Assembly (NCBI GenBank): GCA_963749605.1
Contig: CAVVNN010000002.1
Coordinates: forward strand, 310,001 to 374,000
Source: CAVVNN01 sp963749605
Lineage (GTDB): Bacteria > Actinomycetota > Thermoleophilia > Solirubrobacterales > 70-9
DNA: 64,000 nucleotides
Reading direction: 5' to 3'
Below are positions 43,157-50,462 of the stretch, in pieces. A program made the translations under genes and the position numbers. The notes below the pieces were generated by a model that was not told the DNA's origin, made no database searches, and was given only the letters and a program-made list of their open reading frames with translations. Numbering within the stretch: the stretch's first letter is position 1; each line of letters opens with the position of its first letter.

Positions 43157-44043
43157 CAGCGGCGCTGGAAGCTAGCACAGACGCGTTTCGCCTCTTCCAC
43201 GTCTCGACGCATCTGGGCGACCAGCTCCTCGGCATCGGCGAAGCGCTTCTCGCCTCGCAGGCGGTCGACGAAGGCGACCCGCAGCGTCTTCCCGTAGAGG
43301 TCCTCCTCGCGGTCGATCACGTAGGTCTCGATCAGCACGCCGCGGCCGGTGTCGAACGTCGGGCGAACGCCGACGTTGACCGCCGCCGGGACGCCGTTGG
43401 CGAAGGCGGCGTAGACGCCGTGGCCGGGGATCGCGAGGCGGTCTTCGGGGACGATGTTGGCGGTCGGGAAGCCGAGCTCGCGGCCGCGGCCGTCACCGCT
43501 GACCACCGTGCCCTCGACCATGAAAGGAGCGCCGAGACAGTGGCGCGCGGCCTTCATGTCGCCGGCGGCGACCAGCGCCCTGATCCGGGTCGAGGAGACG
43601 GTCTCGCCGTCGACCTCGACCAGCGGCACGACCCGGATCTCGAACTCCGGACGGGAGGAGAGCATCCGCTGGTCGCCCTGGGCCCTGGCGCCGAAGCGGA
43701 AGTTCTCCCCGACCGAGACCTTCTCGGCGCCGAGCCGCTCGATCAGGACCTTCTCGATGAAGCCCTCGGCGGGCAGGGTCGCGAACTCGCGATCGAACGG
43801 GATCACGACCAGCTCGTCGACGCCGAGGCCCTCGATCACGTCGCGCTTCACCTCGAAGGGCATGATCAGCTTGGGCAGCGCCGCCGGATGGAGGATCTCC
43901 AGCGGATGGGGATCGAACGTGAGCACGGTGTCGGCGGCGTCGATCACCGCCTGGTGACCGAGGTGGACTCCGTCGAAGGTCCCGATCGCGACGTGGCGCG
44001 AACGCGGTTCGGCGTCGGGAAGGCAGGTCACCTCGATGCTCAT
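43156..44043 (-). CDS. ribF: bifunctional riboflavin kinase/FAD synthetase
   Basis: RibF makes FMN and FAD from riboflavin. The 295-residue protein has an N-terminal nucleotidyltransferase domain (GTFDGVHLGHQAVI, SSTRIRALVAAGDM) and a C-terminal kinase domain (GREL GFPTAN with an intervening break, GVYAAF, NVGVRPTFD). The ATG at 44043 overlaps the truB stop (ATGA). It is in the usual truB-ribF-rpsO order. The open frame upstream of 44043 covers truB and is not used. Confidence 0.94.
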   Translation of the reverse strand: MSIEVTCLPDAEPRSRHVAIGTFDGVHLGHQAVIDAADTVLTFDPHPLEILHPAALPKLIMPFEVKRDVIEGLGVDELVVIPFDREFATLPAEGFIEKVLIERLGAEKVSVGENFRFGARAQGDQRMLSSRPEFEIRVVPLVEVDGETVSSTRIRALVAAGDMKAARHCLGAPFMVEGTVVSGDGRGRELGFPTANIVPEDRLAIPGHGVYAAFANGVPAAVNVGVRPTFDTGRGVLIETYVIDREEDLYGKTLRVAFVDRLRGEKRFADAEELVAQMRRDVEEAKRVCASFQRR

Positions 44044-44684
44044 CGCAGCACCGCCGCGGGAACCAGCTCGGCGACTCGACTCAGGCTGAGCTCCTCCCCA
44101 GCGTCCTGCACCCTGAACGGGCCGATCGCCGTGCGGCGCAGCGTCGCGCAGTAGGCGTCGCCGAGCGCCTCGACCAGGGTGCGGACGTAGGTGCCTACGG
44201 AGCACTCGATCTCGTAGGTGGCCGTCCCGGCGTCGGAGGCGAGCAGGTCGGCGCGGTAGACATCGACATCGCGCTCCGGCGTCTCGACCGTCTCCCCCCT
44301 GTGGGCCTTGCGATACAGCCGCTCGCCGCCGACCCTAACCGCCGAGGTCATCGGCACGCGCTGGCGCACCCTGCCGGTCGGCAGCGCCAGGGACTCGGGC
44401 ACGCAACCCGTCTCGGTCAGCTCGCCCTCGGGATCGCCCGTGCTGGAGGTCCAGCCGAGGCGCGCCGTCGCCACATAGGTCTTGCGCAGCCCCATCAGAT
44501 GGCGCTGCAGCTTCGTCGCCCGCCCGAGCAGCACCAGCAGCAGGCCGGTGGCAAAGGGGTCGAGCGTCCCCGCGTGGCCCGCCTTGCAGCCGCGTTCGCG
44601 TCGTAGGAGGGCAACCATGTCGTGCGAGGTTATCCCCGCGGGCTTGTCGCAGAGCAGCACCGCGCCCTCCCCCCCGCCGGACAT
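44040..44684 (-). CDS. truB: tRNA pseudouridine(55) synthase
   Basis: TruB makes pseudouridine 55 in the T-arm of tRNAs and also acts as a tRNA-folding chaperone. The 214-residue protein has the catalytic region GHAGTLDPFATGLLLVLLG, DKPAGITSHDMV, and IECSVGTYVRTLVEALGD. It lacks a C-terminal PUA domain and so is shorter than the E. coli enzyme, as in many actinobacteria. It is 3 bases after nrnA and overlaps ribF. Confidence 0.94.
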   Translation of the reverse strand: MSGGGEGAVLLCDKPAGITSHDMVALLRRERGCKAGHAGTLDPFATGLLLVLLGRATKLQRHLMGLRKTYVATARLGWTSSTGDPEGELTETGCVPESLALPTGRVRQRVPMTSAVRVGGERLYRKAHRGETVETPERDVDVYRADLLASDAGTATYEIECSVGTYVRTLVEALGDAYCATLRRTAIGPFRVQDAGEELSLSRVAELVPAAVLR

Positions 44685-44687
44685 GAA

Positions 44688-45686
44688 TCAGCAGGGGGGC
44701 TCGGAGCCGACCTCGGAGCAGAGGAACGTGACGAGCTGATCGAACTCCAGGTCGGTGGAGAAGCCGGCAGCGCGTTTGTGCCCGCCGCCGCCATGCTTGC
44801 GGGCGATCGCCGAGACGTCGACCTCGCCGTCGCTGGAGCGCAGGCTGACCTTCCGCGCGGCCCTCCCCTTGTCGCCCAGATCGCGGATCACAGCCGCGAC
44901 CTTGGCGCCCTCCACCGAGCGGAGGTGGTCGATGATCCCCTCCGTCATCTCCTCGCCTCCACCGCTTGCCTCGTAGTCGGCCGCTGTTATGTAGGAAATG
45001 ACCAGGACGCCGTTGCAGTAATGCTGGATACCGTCCAGGGCACGGGAGAGAAGCCGCAGCTTCTCGATCGGAACGTGCTCGTAAAGGCGTCGATAGGTGT
45101 CGTCGACCGCGACCCCGGCTTCGATCAGCTCCGCGGCGATTCGGTGCGTGCGTGCGTTCGTGTTCTCGTACATGAACTTCCCCGTGTCGGTGATCAGGCC
45201 GACATAGAGGGCCGAGGCGATCTCCGGCGTGATCTCGGCGCCCAGCAGAACAGCCAGCTCGTAGACGATCTCCGCCGTGCACGAGGCGCCGATGTCGACC
45301 AGGTTGAGGTCGCCGAACAGGGTGTTGTCGTGGTGGTGGTCGATGTTGATCAGGAAGCTGCCGTCGCGAGAGAGGAAGTCGATCGGCATCCGGTTGACGT
45401 TGCCGCAGTCGAGGAAGACCACGGTGCGGTCCGCCATGTCGGCGGGCGGCTCGTGGAAGACCTCTTCGAGGGGCAGGAAGCGGTACTCGATCGGCAGCGG
45501 GAACTCCTTCGCCGCCATGAACATCACCGAGTCCTTGCCGAGCTGCGTGAGCAGGTGGTGCATCCCCAGCAGCGAGCCGAGCGCGTCGCCGTCGGGCCCC
45601 TCGTGCGCGGTCAGCAGGAAGCGCTCGCGGGAGCGCAGCTCGGCGGCGACCTGCTCGATCTCGGCTGTCACGGCCGGGACGCTCAT
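44688..45686 (-). CDS. nrnA: DHH-family phosphoesterase, NrnA-like oligoribonuclease/pAp phosphatase
   Basis: NrnA hydrolyses short RNA oligomers and 3'-phosphoadenosine 5'-phosphate, a role needed where Orn is missing. The 332-residue protein has a DHH domain (HEGPDGDALGSLLGM, FLDCGNVNRM, NIDHHHDN) and DHHA1 domain (SLRSSDGEVDVSAIARKHGG, GGGHKRAAGFS). Both catalytic metal motifs are complete. It sits between rbfA and truB, overlapping rbfA by ATGA (45683-45686), a typical place. Confidence 0.93.
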   Translation of the reverse strand: MSVPAVTAEIEQVAAELRSRERFLLTAHEGPDGDALGSLLGMHHLLTQLGKDSVMFMAAKEFPLPIEYRFLPLEEVFHEPPADMADRTVVFLDCGNVNRMPIDFLSRDGSFLINIDHHHDNTLFGDLNLVDIGASCTAEIVYELAVLLGAEITPEIASALYVGLITDTGKFMYENTNARTHRIAAELIEAGVAVDDTYRRLYEHVPIEKLRLLSRALDGIQHYCNGVLVISYITAADYEASGGGEEMTEGIIDHLRSVEGAKVAAVIRDLGDKGRAARKVSLRSSDGEVDVSAIARKHGGGGHKRAAGFSTDLEFDQLVTFLCSEVGSEPPC

Positions 45687-46021
45687 GACTCTTCCTCCAG
45701 TAGCTGCGAGATCCGCACGCCCCGCTCAACCGTCTCGTCGTAGTGGAAGGAGAGCGTCGGGGTTCGCTTCATCCGGGTCTCGGCGGCGATTTTCGACTGG
45801 ATCACCCCGCGCGAGGAGCGCAGCGCGGCCAGCGACGCCTCCCGCTCGGCATCGGAGCCGAGCACGCTGACGTACACCTTTGCGGTGCGAAGATCGGGGC
45901 TGGTCTCGACCGATGTCACGGTGACGAAGCCGATGCGGGGATCGCTCAACTCGCTGCCGATCGCGGCGCCTACCACCTCCCGCAACACCTCGTTGATGCG
46001 CCGCATGCGAGCGGTGGCCAT
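45683..46021 (-). CDS. rbfA: 30S ribosome-binding factor RbfA
   Basis: RbfA binds pre-30S particles and aids 16S rRNA 5'-end processing and cold adaptation. The 112-residue protein starts at ATG 46021 and contains MRRINEVLREVVGAAIGSEL, DPRIGFVTVTSVETSPDL, TAKVYVSVLG and the KH-like fold end (RMKRTPTLSFHYDETVERGV). The open frame upstream to 46111 crosses a palindromic insert and is not coding. No good ribosome site is seen directly upstream, because the insert provides the leader. Confidence 0.95.
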   Translation of the reverse strand: MATARMRRINEVLREVVGAAIGSELSDPRIGFVTVTSVETSPDLRTAKVYVSVLGSDAEREASLAALRSSRGVIQSKIAAETRMKRTPTLSFHYDETVERGVRISQLLEEES

Positions 46022-46025
46022 CTTA

Positions 46026-46187
46026 GTGGCTGTCCGAGAGTCCGCGCGTGCGGCTGGCGAGGGCCGGACCGAGCGGGGGTAGGACGCAGGGAGGCCGAAT
46101 GGCAGCGCCATTTGGCCGACCGAGGACGCCGCCCCGCGAAGTGTGTCCGGCGCCGCCAGGCGTGCATGGGGGCTCTCGGACAGCCAC
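46026..46187. mobile_element. 162-bp palindromic MITE-like insert between infB and rbfA
   Basis: The element has perfect 15-base inverted ends: gtggctgtccgagag at 46026-46040 and its reverse complement at 46173-46187. It is flanked by TTA on both sides (46023-46025 and 46188-46190), like a 3-base target duplication. The interior is imperfectly self-complementary to a central loop near GGCCGAATGGC/GCCATTTGGCC, so the whole insert can fold into one hairpin. Deleting it with one TTA gives ...TGGAGTAAGATG, joining the infB stop to the rbfA start with GGAG just before. It has no open frame of note, so it would be non-autonomous. The family is unknown, and there is no second copy in the window. Confidence 0.7.
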
Positions 46188-48398
46188 TTACTCCAGCGTC
46201 TGCTCGACCTGCTTGGTTTGGAAGATCTCGAGCACGTCGCCCTCCTTGACGTCAGCGTAGCCGTCGAGCACGACGCCGCACTCCTGACCCTCCTCGACCT
46301 CGTCCACGTTGTCTTTGAAACGCCGCAGGGACCCCAGCCTGCCGGTCCAGACCACGGTGCCTTCGCGGACCAGGCGCACGTTGCCGTCGCGCCGGATCTT
46401 GCCCTCGGTGACCAGGCAACCGGCGATGCGGCCGACCTTGGAGGCCTTGAAGGTCTGCTTGATCTCCGCCTCGCCGACCGACTCCTCGACCTCGACCGCC
46501 TCCAGCAGGCCCTCCATCGCGTTGCGGAGGTCTTCGGTGATTTTGTAGATGACCGAGTAGGTGCGGACGTCGACCCCCTCGCGCTCGGCGGCGCGGCGGG
46601 CGTCGGCCAGCGGGCGGACGTTGAAGCCGATGATGATCGCGTCGGAGGCCGAGGCCAGCATCACGTCGGACTCGTTGATGCCGCCGGTTTGCGAGTGGAT
46701 GATGTCGATCGCTACCCGCTCCTGCGGGACCTTGGCGATCTCATCCTGGAGCGCCTCCAGCGAGCCGGCGACATCGGCCTTGAGCACGATGTTGAGCTCC
46801 TTGATCTCACCCTCCTGGGCGCGGGCGAAGACCTCGTCGAGGCTGACCTTACGGGCCTGGCGGCGGGCCAAGGCCTCGGTCTTGAGGCGGTTGGCGCGCT
46901 CCTGGGCGAGCTGGCGGGCGCGGCGGTCGTTCTCCACGACCTGGACGAACTCGCCCGCCTCGCAGACGCCGTCGAAGCCGAGCACCTCGACCGGCATCCC
47001 CGGCCCCGCCGCCTCGACCCGCTCGCCGGTGAAATCCTGCATCGCCCGCACCCGGCCCCACTGGGGCCCGGCGACCAGGGCGTCGCCGACCCCCAGCGTC
47101 CCGCGCTGGACGAGCACGGTGACGACGGGGCCCCGGCCGGGGTCGAGCTGGGACTCGATCACGGTGCCCGAGGCGGGGGCGTCCGGATTGGCGCCCAGCT
47201 CCTCCAGCTCGGAGACGAGCAGGATCATGTCGAGCAGGTTGTCGAGGCCATCGTGAGTCTTGGCGGAAACGTCGCAGTAGACCGTCTCCCCGCCCCATTC
47301 CTCGGGAGTGAGGCCGTCGGCGGCGAGCTCGTTGCGGATCCGGTCGGGCTGCGCGCCCTCCTTGTCGATCTTGTTCACCGCGATCAGCATCGGCACGTCG
47401 GCGGCGCGGGCATGGTCGATCGCCTCTTTGGTCTGCGGCATCACGCCGTCGTCGGCGGCGACGACGACGACGGCGACATCGGTGACCTTGGCCCCGCGGG
47501 CGCGCATCGCGGTGAACGCGGCGTGGCCGGGGGTGTCGAGGAAGGTGATCGTCTTCTCACCGTGGTGGACCTGGTAAGCGCCGATGTGCTGGGTGATGCC
47601 GCCAGCCTCTCCCGCCGCCACCTCGGTCTCGCGGATCGCGTCGAGCAGCGAGGTCTTGCCGTGGTCGACGTGGCCCATGATCGTCACCACCGGCGGCCGG
47701 TCGGAGAGATCCTCTTCGGCGTCGGCGAAGGTGGGCTCCTCGGGCTCCTCGTCCGCCGCGGTGACGATCTCGATCTTGCGGTCGTACTCGTCGGCGATCG
47801 CCTTGACCGAGTCGTCGGTAAGGGTCTGGGTGAGGGTGGCCATCTCCCCCATGGTCATCAGCTTCTTGATCATCTCGGCCGGAGCCAAACCGAGCAGCTC
47901 CGCGACTTCCCGCACCGTTGCCCCCGAGTTGACCTTCGTAGCCTCGGGCTCAGCGGGCGCCTCGACCCTCGCGGGTGGCTCCTCCAGCAGCGGACGGCGC
48001 CGGCGTCCCCCACGCCGCCGCGGCGGCCGCTGGGGCGGCGGCCCCCCCATCTGGTCGCGCCGGGCGGCCTGCGAGTCGATCACCACGCGCCGCTTCTTGG
48101 GAGCCGCCCCGCCCCCGGCGGGAGCGCTGGAGGCATTTCCCCCGGGCCGCACCGGCTTCTTCGAGGCAGGCGCCGGTTTGACAGCCGGTTTCTTCGCAGC
48201 CGGCTTGGCCGCCGGGGGCGCCTTGGTGGCAGTGCCCCCATCTCCTCCGGCCGCGGCAATCGCCTTCACCGCGTCCGCCTCCTCAACGCTGGAAGCGGCA
48301 GCTTTCGCTTCCACGCCCGCAGCCTTGAGCGCAGCCAGCAGCTCTTTGCTGGTGACCCCTTGCGCTTTGGCAATCTCGTGGACGCGCTTCTTAGCCAC
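46188..48398 (-). CDS. infB: translation initiation factor IF-2
   Basis: IF-2 is the GTPase that delivers initiator tRNA and joins the ribosomal subunits. The 736-residue protein starts at GTG 48398 and has an N-terminal IF2_N domain (KKRVHEIAKAQGVTSKELL), a basic Arg-rich linker (GGRRRRPLLEE), the G domain (G1 MGHVDHGKTSLL, G3 DTPGH, G4 NKIDKEG), and domains II-IV (VLVQRGTLGVGDALVAG). Its start overlaps the nusA stop by one base. The linker is short compared with E. coli. Confidence 0.97.
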   Translation of the reverse strand: MAKKRVHEIAKAQGVTSKELLAALKAAGVEAKAAASSVEEADAVKAIAAAGGDGGTATKAPPAAKPAAKKPAVKPAPASKKPVRPGGNASSAPAGGGAAPKKRRVVIDSQAARRDQMGGPPPQRPPRRRGGRRRRPLLEEPPARVEAPAEPEATKVNSGATVREVAELLGLAPAEMIKKLMTMGEMATLTQTLTDDSVKAIADEYDRKIEIVTAADEEPEEPTFADAEEDLSDRPPVVTIMGHVDHGKTSLLDAIRETEVAAGEAGGITQHIGAYQVHHGEKTITFLDTPGHAAFTAMRARGAKVTDVAVVVVAADDGVMPQTKEAIDHARAADVPMLIAVNKIDKEGAQPDRIRNELAADGLTPEEWGGETVYCDVSAKTHDGLDNLLDMILLVSELEELGANPDAPASGTVIESQLDPGRGPVVTVLVQRGTLGVGDALVAGPQWGRVRAMQDFTGERVEAAGPGMPVEVLGFDGVCEAGEFVQVVENDRRARQLAQERANRLKTEALARRQARKVSLDEVFARAQEGEIKELNIVLKADVAGSLEALQDEIAKVPQERVAIDIIHSQTGGINESDVMLASASDAIIIGFNVRPLADARRAAEREGVDVRTYSVIYKITEDLRNAMEGLLEAVEVEESVGEAEIKQTFKASKVGRIAGCLVTEGKIRRDGNVRLVREGTVVWTGRLGSLRRFKDNVDEVEEGQECGVVLDGYADVKEGDVLEIFQTKQVEQTLE

Positions 48399-49909
48399 TA
48401 GGCCTGCTCAGCCTCCTCAACTACAGCCTCAGCCGCATCTTCCGCGGGTGGTGTGGGGGTGGGCTCCTCGCCCGCAGCTTGCGAGGACGAGGAGTCCTCC
48501 CCCACGACAGGACCCGCGGGCGGGGCGGCCTCAGGCTCCTCCTCGACGAACTCAGCCTCCGCCCGCTCGACGATCTCGGCGACCTGCCGCTCGTCGGCTT
48601 CCGGGTCGGCGAGGATCGCCACCTCGGCCTCGGAAACGTTCGAGACGATCGCAACCTGGCTGGTCTCGAACCGCGACAGCGCCTGGTGCTGCGGCAGTCC
48701 GCAGTAGGTGGAGCCGGACACCGCGGCGTTCGGGCAGCGCCGCCCGTTGGAGAGCACCGCCATGCAGCGGCCGTCGCTCTCCTCCTCGCCCTCGTACTCG
48801 ACCTCCTGGTCCTCGGCGGCGAACTCGGTCTCCGACTTGATGTCGACCCGCCAACCGGTCAGCCGGGCGGCGAGGCGGGCGTTCTGACCGTCGCGGCCAA
48901 TCGCCAGCGAGAGCTGGTCGTCGGGGACGATCACCGTTGCCTGGCGCTCCTCGTCGTCGACGATGACCTCACGCACACGCGCCGGGGAAAGCGCCTTGGC
49001 GACGAAGCGGGCGGGCTCCTCGTTGTAGGGAATGATGTCGATCTTCTCGCCGCGCAGCTCGGAAACGACCATCCTCACCCGCGAGCCGCGCGGGCCGACG
49101 CAGGCGCCGACCGGATCGACGCCGTCGGCATGTGAGATGACCGCGATCTTCGAGCGGTAGCCCGGCTCGCGGGCGACGCCAACTATCTCAACCAGCTTGT
49201 CGGCGATCTCGGGGACCTCGAGCTCGAACAGGCTCTTGATCAGCTCAGGGCTGCGGCGGGAAACGACGATCGCCGGGCCTTTGGTCGAGTCGGAGACGTC
49301 GGTGATGACCGCCTTCACGCGCATCCCGTGGTCGTAGCGCTCGTTGTAGACCTGCTCGGACTTGGGCAGCAGCGCCTCGACCCGCTCGCGCAGCTGGACC
49401 AGCGTGTAGCGCTTGTCCGATTGCTGGATGATGCCGGTGATCAGCTCGCCGACCCGGTCCTGGTACTCGTCGTACATCATCTGCCGCTCGGCTTCGCGGA
49501 TCCGCTGCAGGATCACCTGCTTGGCGGTTTGGGCGGCGATCCGGCCAAAGTCGTCGGGGGTGACGTCGCTGGTCGTGATCTGGTCCTCGTAGGGAGCGAT
49601 CATCTCCGGATCGAGCTCGGGGTCCTCGGGCTCGCGCATCTCTCCGGTCTCCGGGTCGATCTCAGGCTCCTCCTGCATCTCGGCCGCCTCGGCCAGCAGC
49701 TTCTCCTCCAGCTCCGGCGGCAGGATCAGCTCGAACACGCGGAAGTCGCCGGTTTCGTGGTCGAGGTCGACGCGGGCGTATTTGGCGGCGCCGGGCGTTT
49801 TCCTGTAGGCGGAGAGCAGGGCGTCCTCGAGGGCGTCCATCAGCTTGTCGGCGGAGATTCCCTTCTCCTGCTCGAGCGCCTTGACTGCTTCGACGATCTC
49901 CTTGCTCAC
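48398..49909 (-). CDS. nusA: transcription factor NusA with a C-terminal cysteine-rich module
   Basis: NusA binds RNA polymerase and the nut region for pausing, termination and antitermination. The 503-residue protein has the N-terminal polymerase domain (with a charged, Glu-rich insertion around residues 57-95), an S1 domain, and two KH domains (ACVGPRGSRVRMVVSELRGE, ARLAARLTGWRVDIKSETEF). After these, residues about 375-410 form a Cys/His cluster: GRCMAVL, RRCPNAA, GSTYC and GLPQHQ, with zinc-finger spacing. A Ser/Glu/Pro-rich tail follows. The cluster is not part of NusA in the well-studied bacteria, so it is a fusion or lineage-specific addition. Confidence 0.93.
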   Translation of the reverse strand: MSKEIVEAVKALEQEKGISADKLMDALEDALLSAYRKTPGAAKYARVDLDHETGDFRVFELILPPELEEKLLAEAAEMQEEPEIDPETGEMREPEDPELDPEMIAPYEDQITTSDVTPDDFGRIAAQTAKQVILQRIREAERQMMYDEYQDRVGELITGIIQQSDKRYTLVQLRERVEALLPKSEQVYNERYDHGMRVKAVITDVSDSTKGPAIVVSRRSPELIKSLFELEVPEIADKLVEIVGVAREPGYRSKIAVISHADGVDPVGACVGPRGSRVRMVVSELRGEKIDIIPYNEEPARFVAKALSPARVREVIVDDEERQATVIVPDDQLSLAIGRDGQNARLAARLTGWRVDIKSETEFAAEDQEVEYEGEEESDGRCMAVLSNGRRCPNAAVSGSTYCGLPQHQALSRFETSQVAIVSNVSEAEVAILADPEADERQVAEIVERAEAEFVEEEPEAAPPAGPVVGEDSSSSQAAGEEPTPTPPAEDAAEAVVEEAEQA

Positions 49910-50163
49910 GGCTGCTCCTTGGCTTCGATGGGGGACTGGGCCCGACGGTACTTGGGGCCGGGCGAGGAGACCTCGAGCGAGTAGTCGGCCGTGAGGTCGC
50001 TCAGGTGCTTGGTCACGCGCTCGCAGAGCGCCAGGTCGACGCCGTCGGGATGGTCGATGAAGATACGCAGCGCCTCGGTGCCGGGGCGCTCCAGGGCGAC
50101 CAGGTCAATTTCCGAGTCGAGCTTGGCGAGTTGATGTTGAATGTCGTCTTGGAGGTCTGGCAT
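49906..50163 (-). CDS. rimP: ribosome maturation factor RimP, N-terminal domain only
   Basis: RimP helps 30S assembly. The 85-residue protein has the N-terminal half of the family: IDLVALERPGTEALRIFIDH, PDGVDLALCERVTKHLSDL and the signature YSLEVSSPG, then a short basic tail. The C-terminal SH3-like domain (another 60-70 residues) is missing, and the sequence after SSPG runs directly to the nusA start. It overlaps nusA by ATGA (49906-49909). I started at ATG 50163; the frame is open to 50211, but that would cover the terminator. Confidence 0.85.
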   Translation of the reverse strand: MPDLQDDIQHQLAKLDSEIDLVALERPGTEALRIFIDHPDGVDLALCERVTKHLSDLTADYSLEVSSPGPKYRRAQSPIEAKEQP

Positions 50164-50178
50164 ACCTGATTTGGGGCG

Positions 50179-50203
50179 AAAAAAAAGTGGGCCAGGCCCA
50201 CTT
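50179..50203 (-). terminator. intrinsic terminator or attenuator 16 bases before rimP
   Basis: On the minus strand AAGTGGGCC and GGCCCACTT (50185-50203) form a 9-bp stem with a single-base loop, followed by eight U residues (50179-50186). This is the strongest canonical intrinsic terminator in the window. It lies in the leader of rimP-nusA-infB, whose gene products act in transcription. Whether it ends transcripts from coaBC or attenuates a leader is unclear. Confidence 0.85.
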
Positions 50204-50238
50204 CTCGACACCGGGTAGGACGTAAAAGCTTGCGACTC

Positions 50239-50244
50239 AGTATA
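50239..50244 (-). promoter_or_regulatory. candidate -10 box (TATACT) upstream of rimP
   Basis: On the minus strand TATACT (50244-50239) follows a GC-rich stem by one base and would give a start near 50231, so the RNA would pass through the terminator at 50179-50203. There is no TTGACA-like -35. It is a weak call. Confidence 0.35.
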
Positions 50245-50311
50245 GCCCCGGCGAGGGGGGCCTGCGGGCGGGCGCGCTGCGTCCGTTCTCGGCCCCCCTC
50301 ACCGGGGCTAT
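50242..50311 (-). repeat. 21-base inverted repeat, large stem-loop between coaBC and rimP
   Basis: Arms atagccccggcgaggggggcc (50242-50262) and its near-complement (50291-50311) match at 20 of 21 positions, with a 28-base loop. On the minus-strand RNA the odd pair is a G-U wobble, so the stem is continuous; on the plus strand it is a mismatch. An imperfect direct repeat of gtccgttctcggcccccc (50281-50298) occurs at 50327-50343. The hairpin may be the coaBC terminator or a structured leader element. Confidence 0.65.
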
Positions 50312-50462
50312 CGAGCCGCTCAGGTTGTCCGTCTCGGCCCCCCGTGCCACCCGCCGGTCAGCGCGTGTGCAGGCGCGCTTTGCTTCGAATCTGGTCGATC
50401 CGGTCGAGGATCTGTCGGCTATCGTGTCCTTCGAGGCTGTGGGTGCGGGGGTCTCAGAGGAT

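Noticed and set aside
50390..50404. A sequence like a tRNA T-loop (gcttcgaatct) in the coaBC-rimP gap
   Set aside because: The flanks do not pair as a T-stem and there is no cloverleaf; it is the tail of coaBC.
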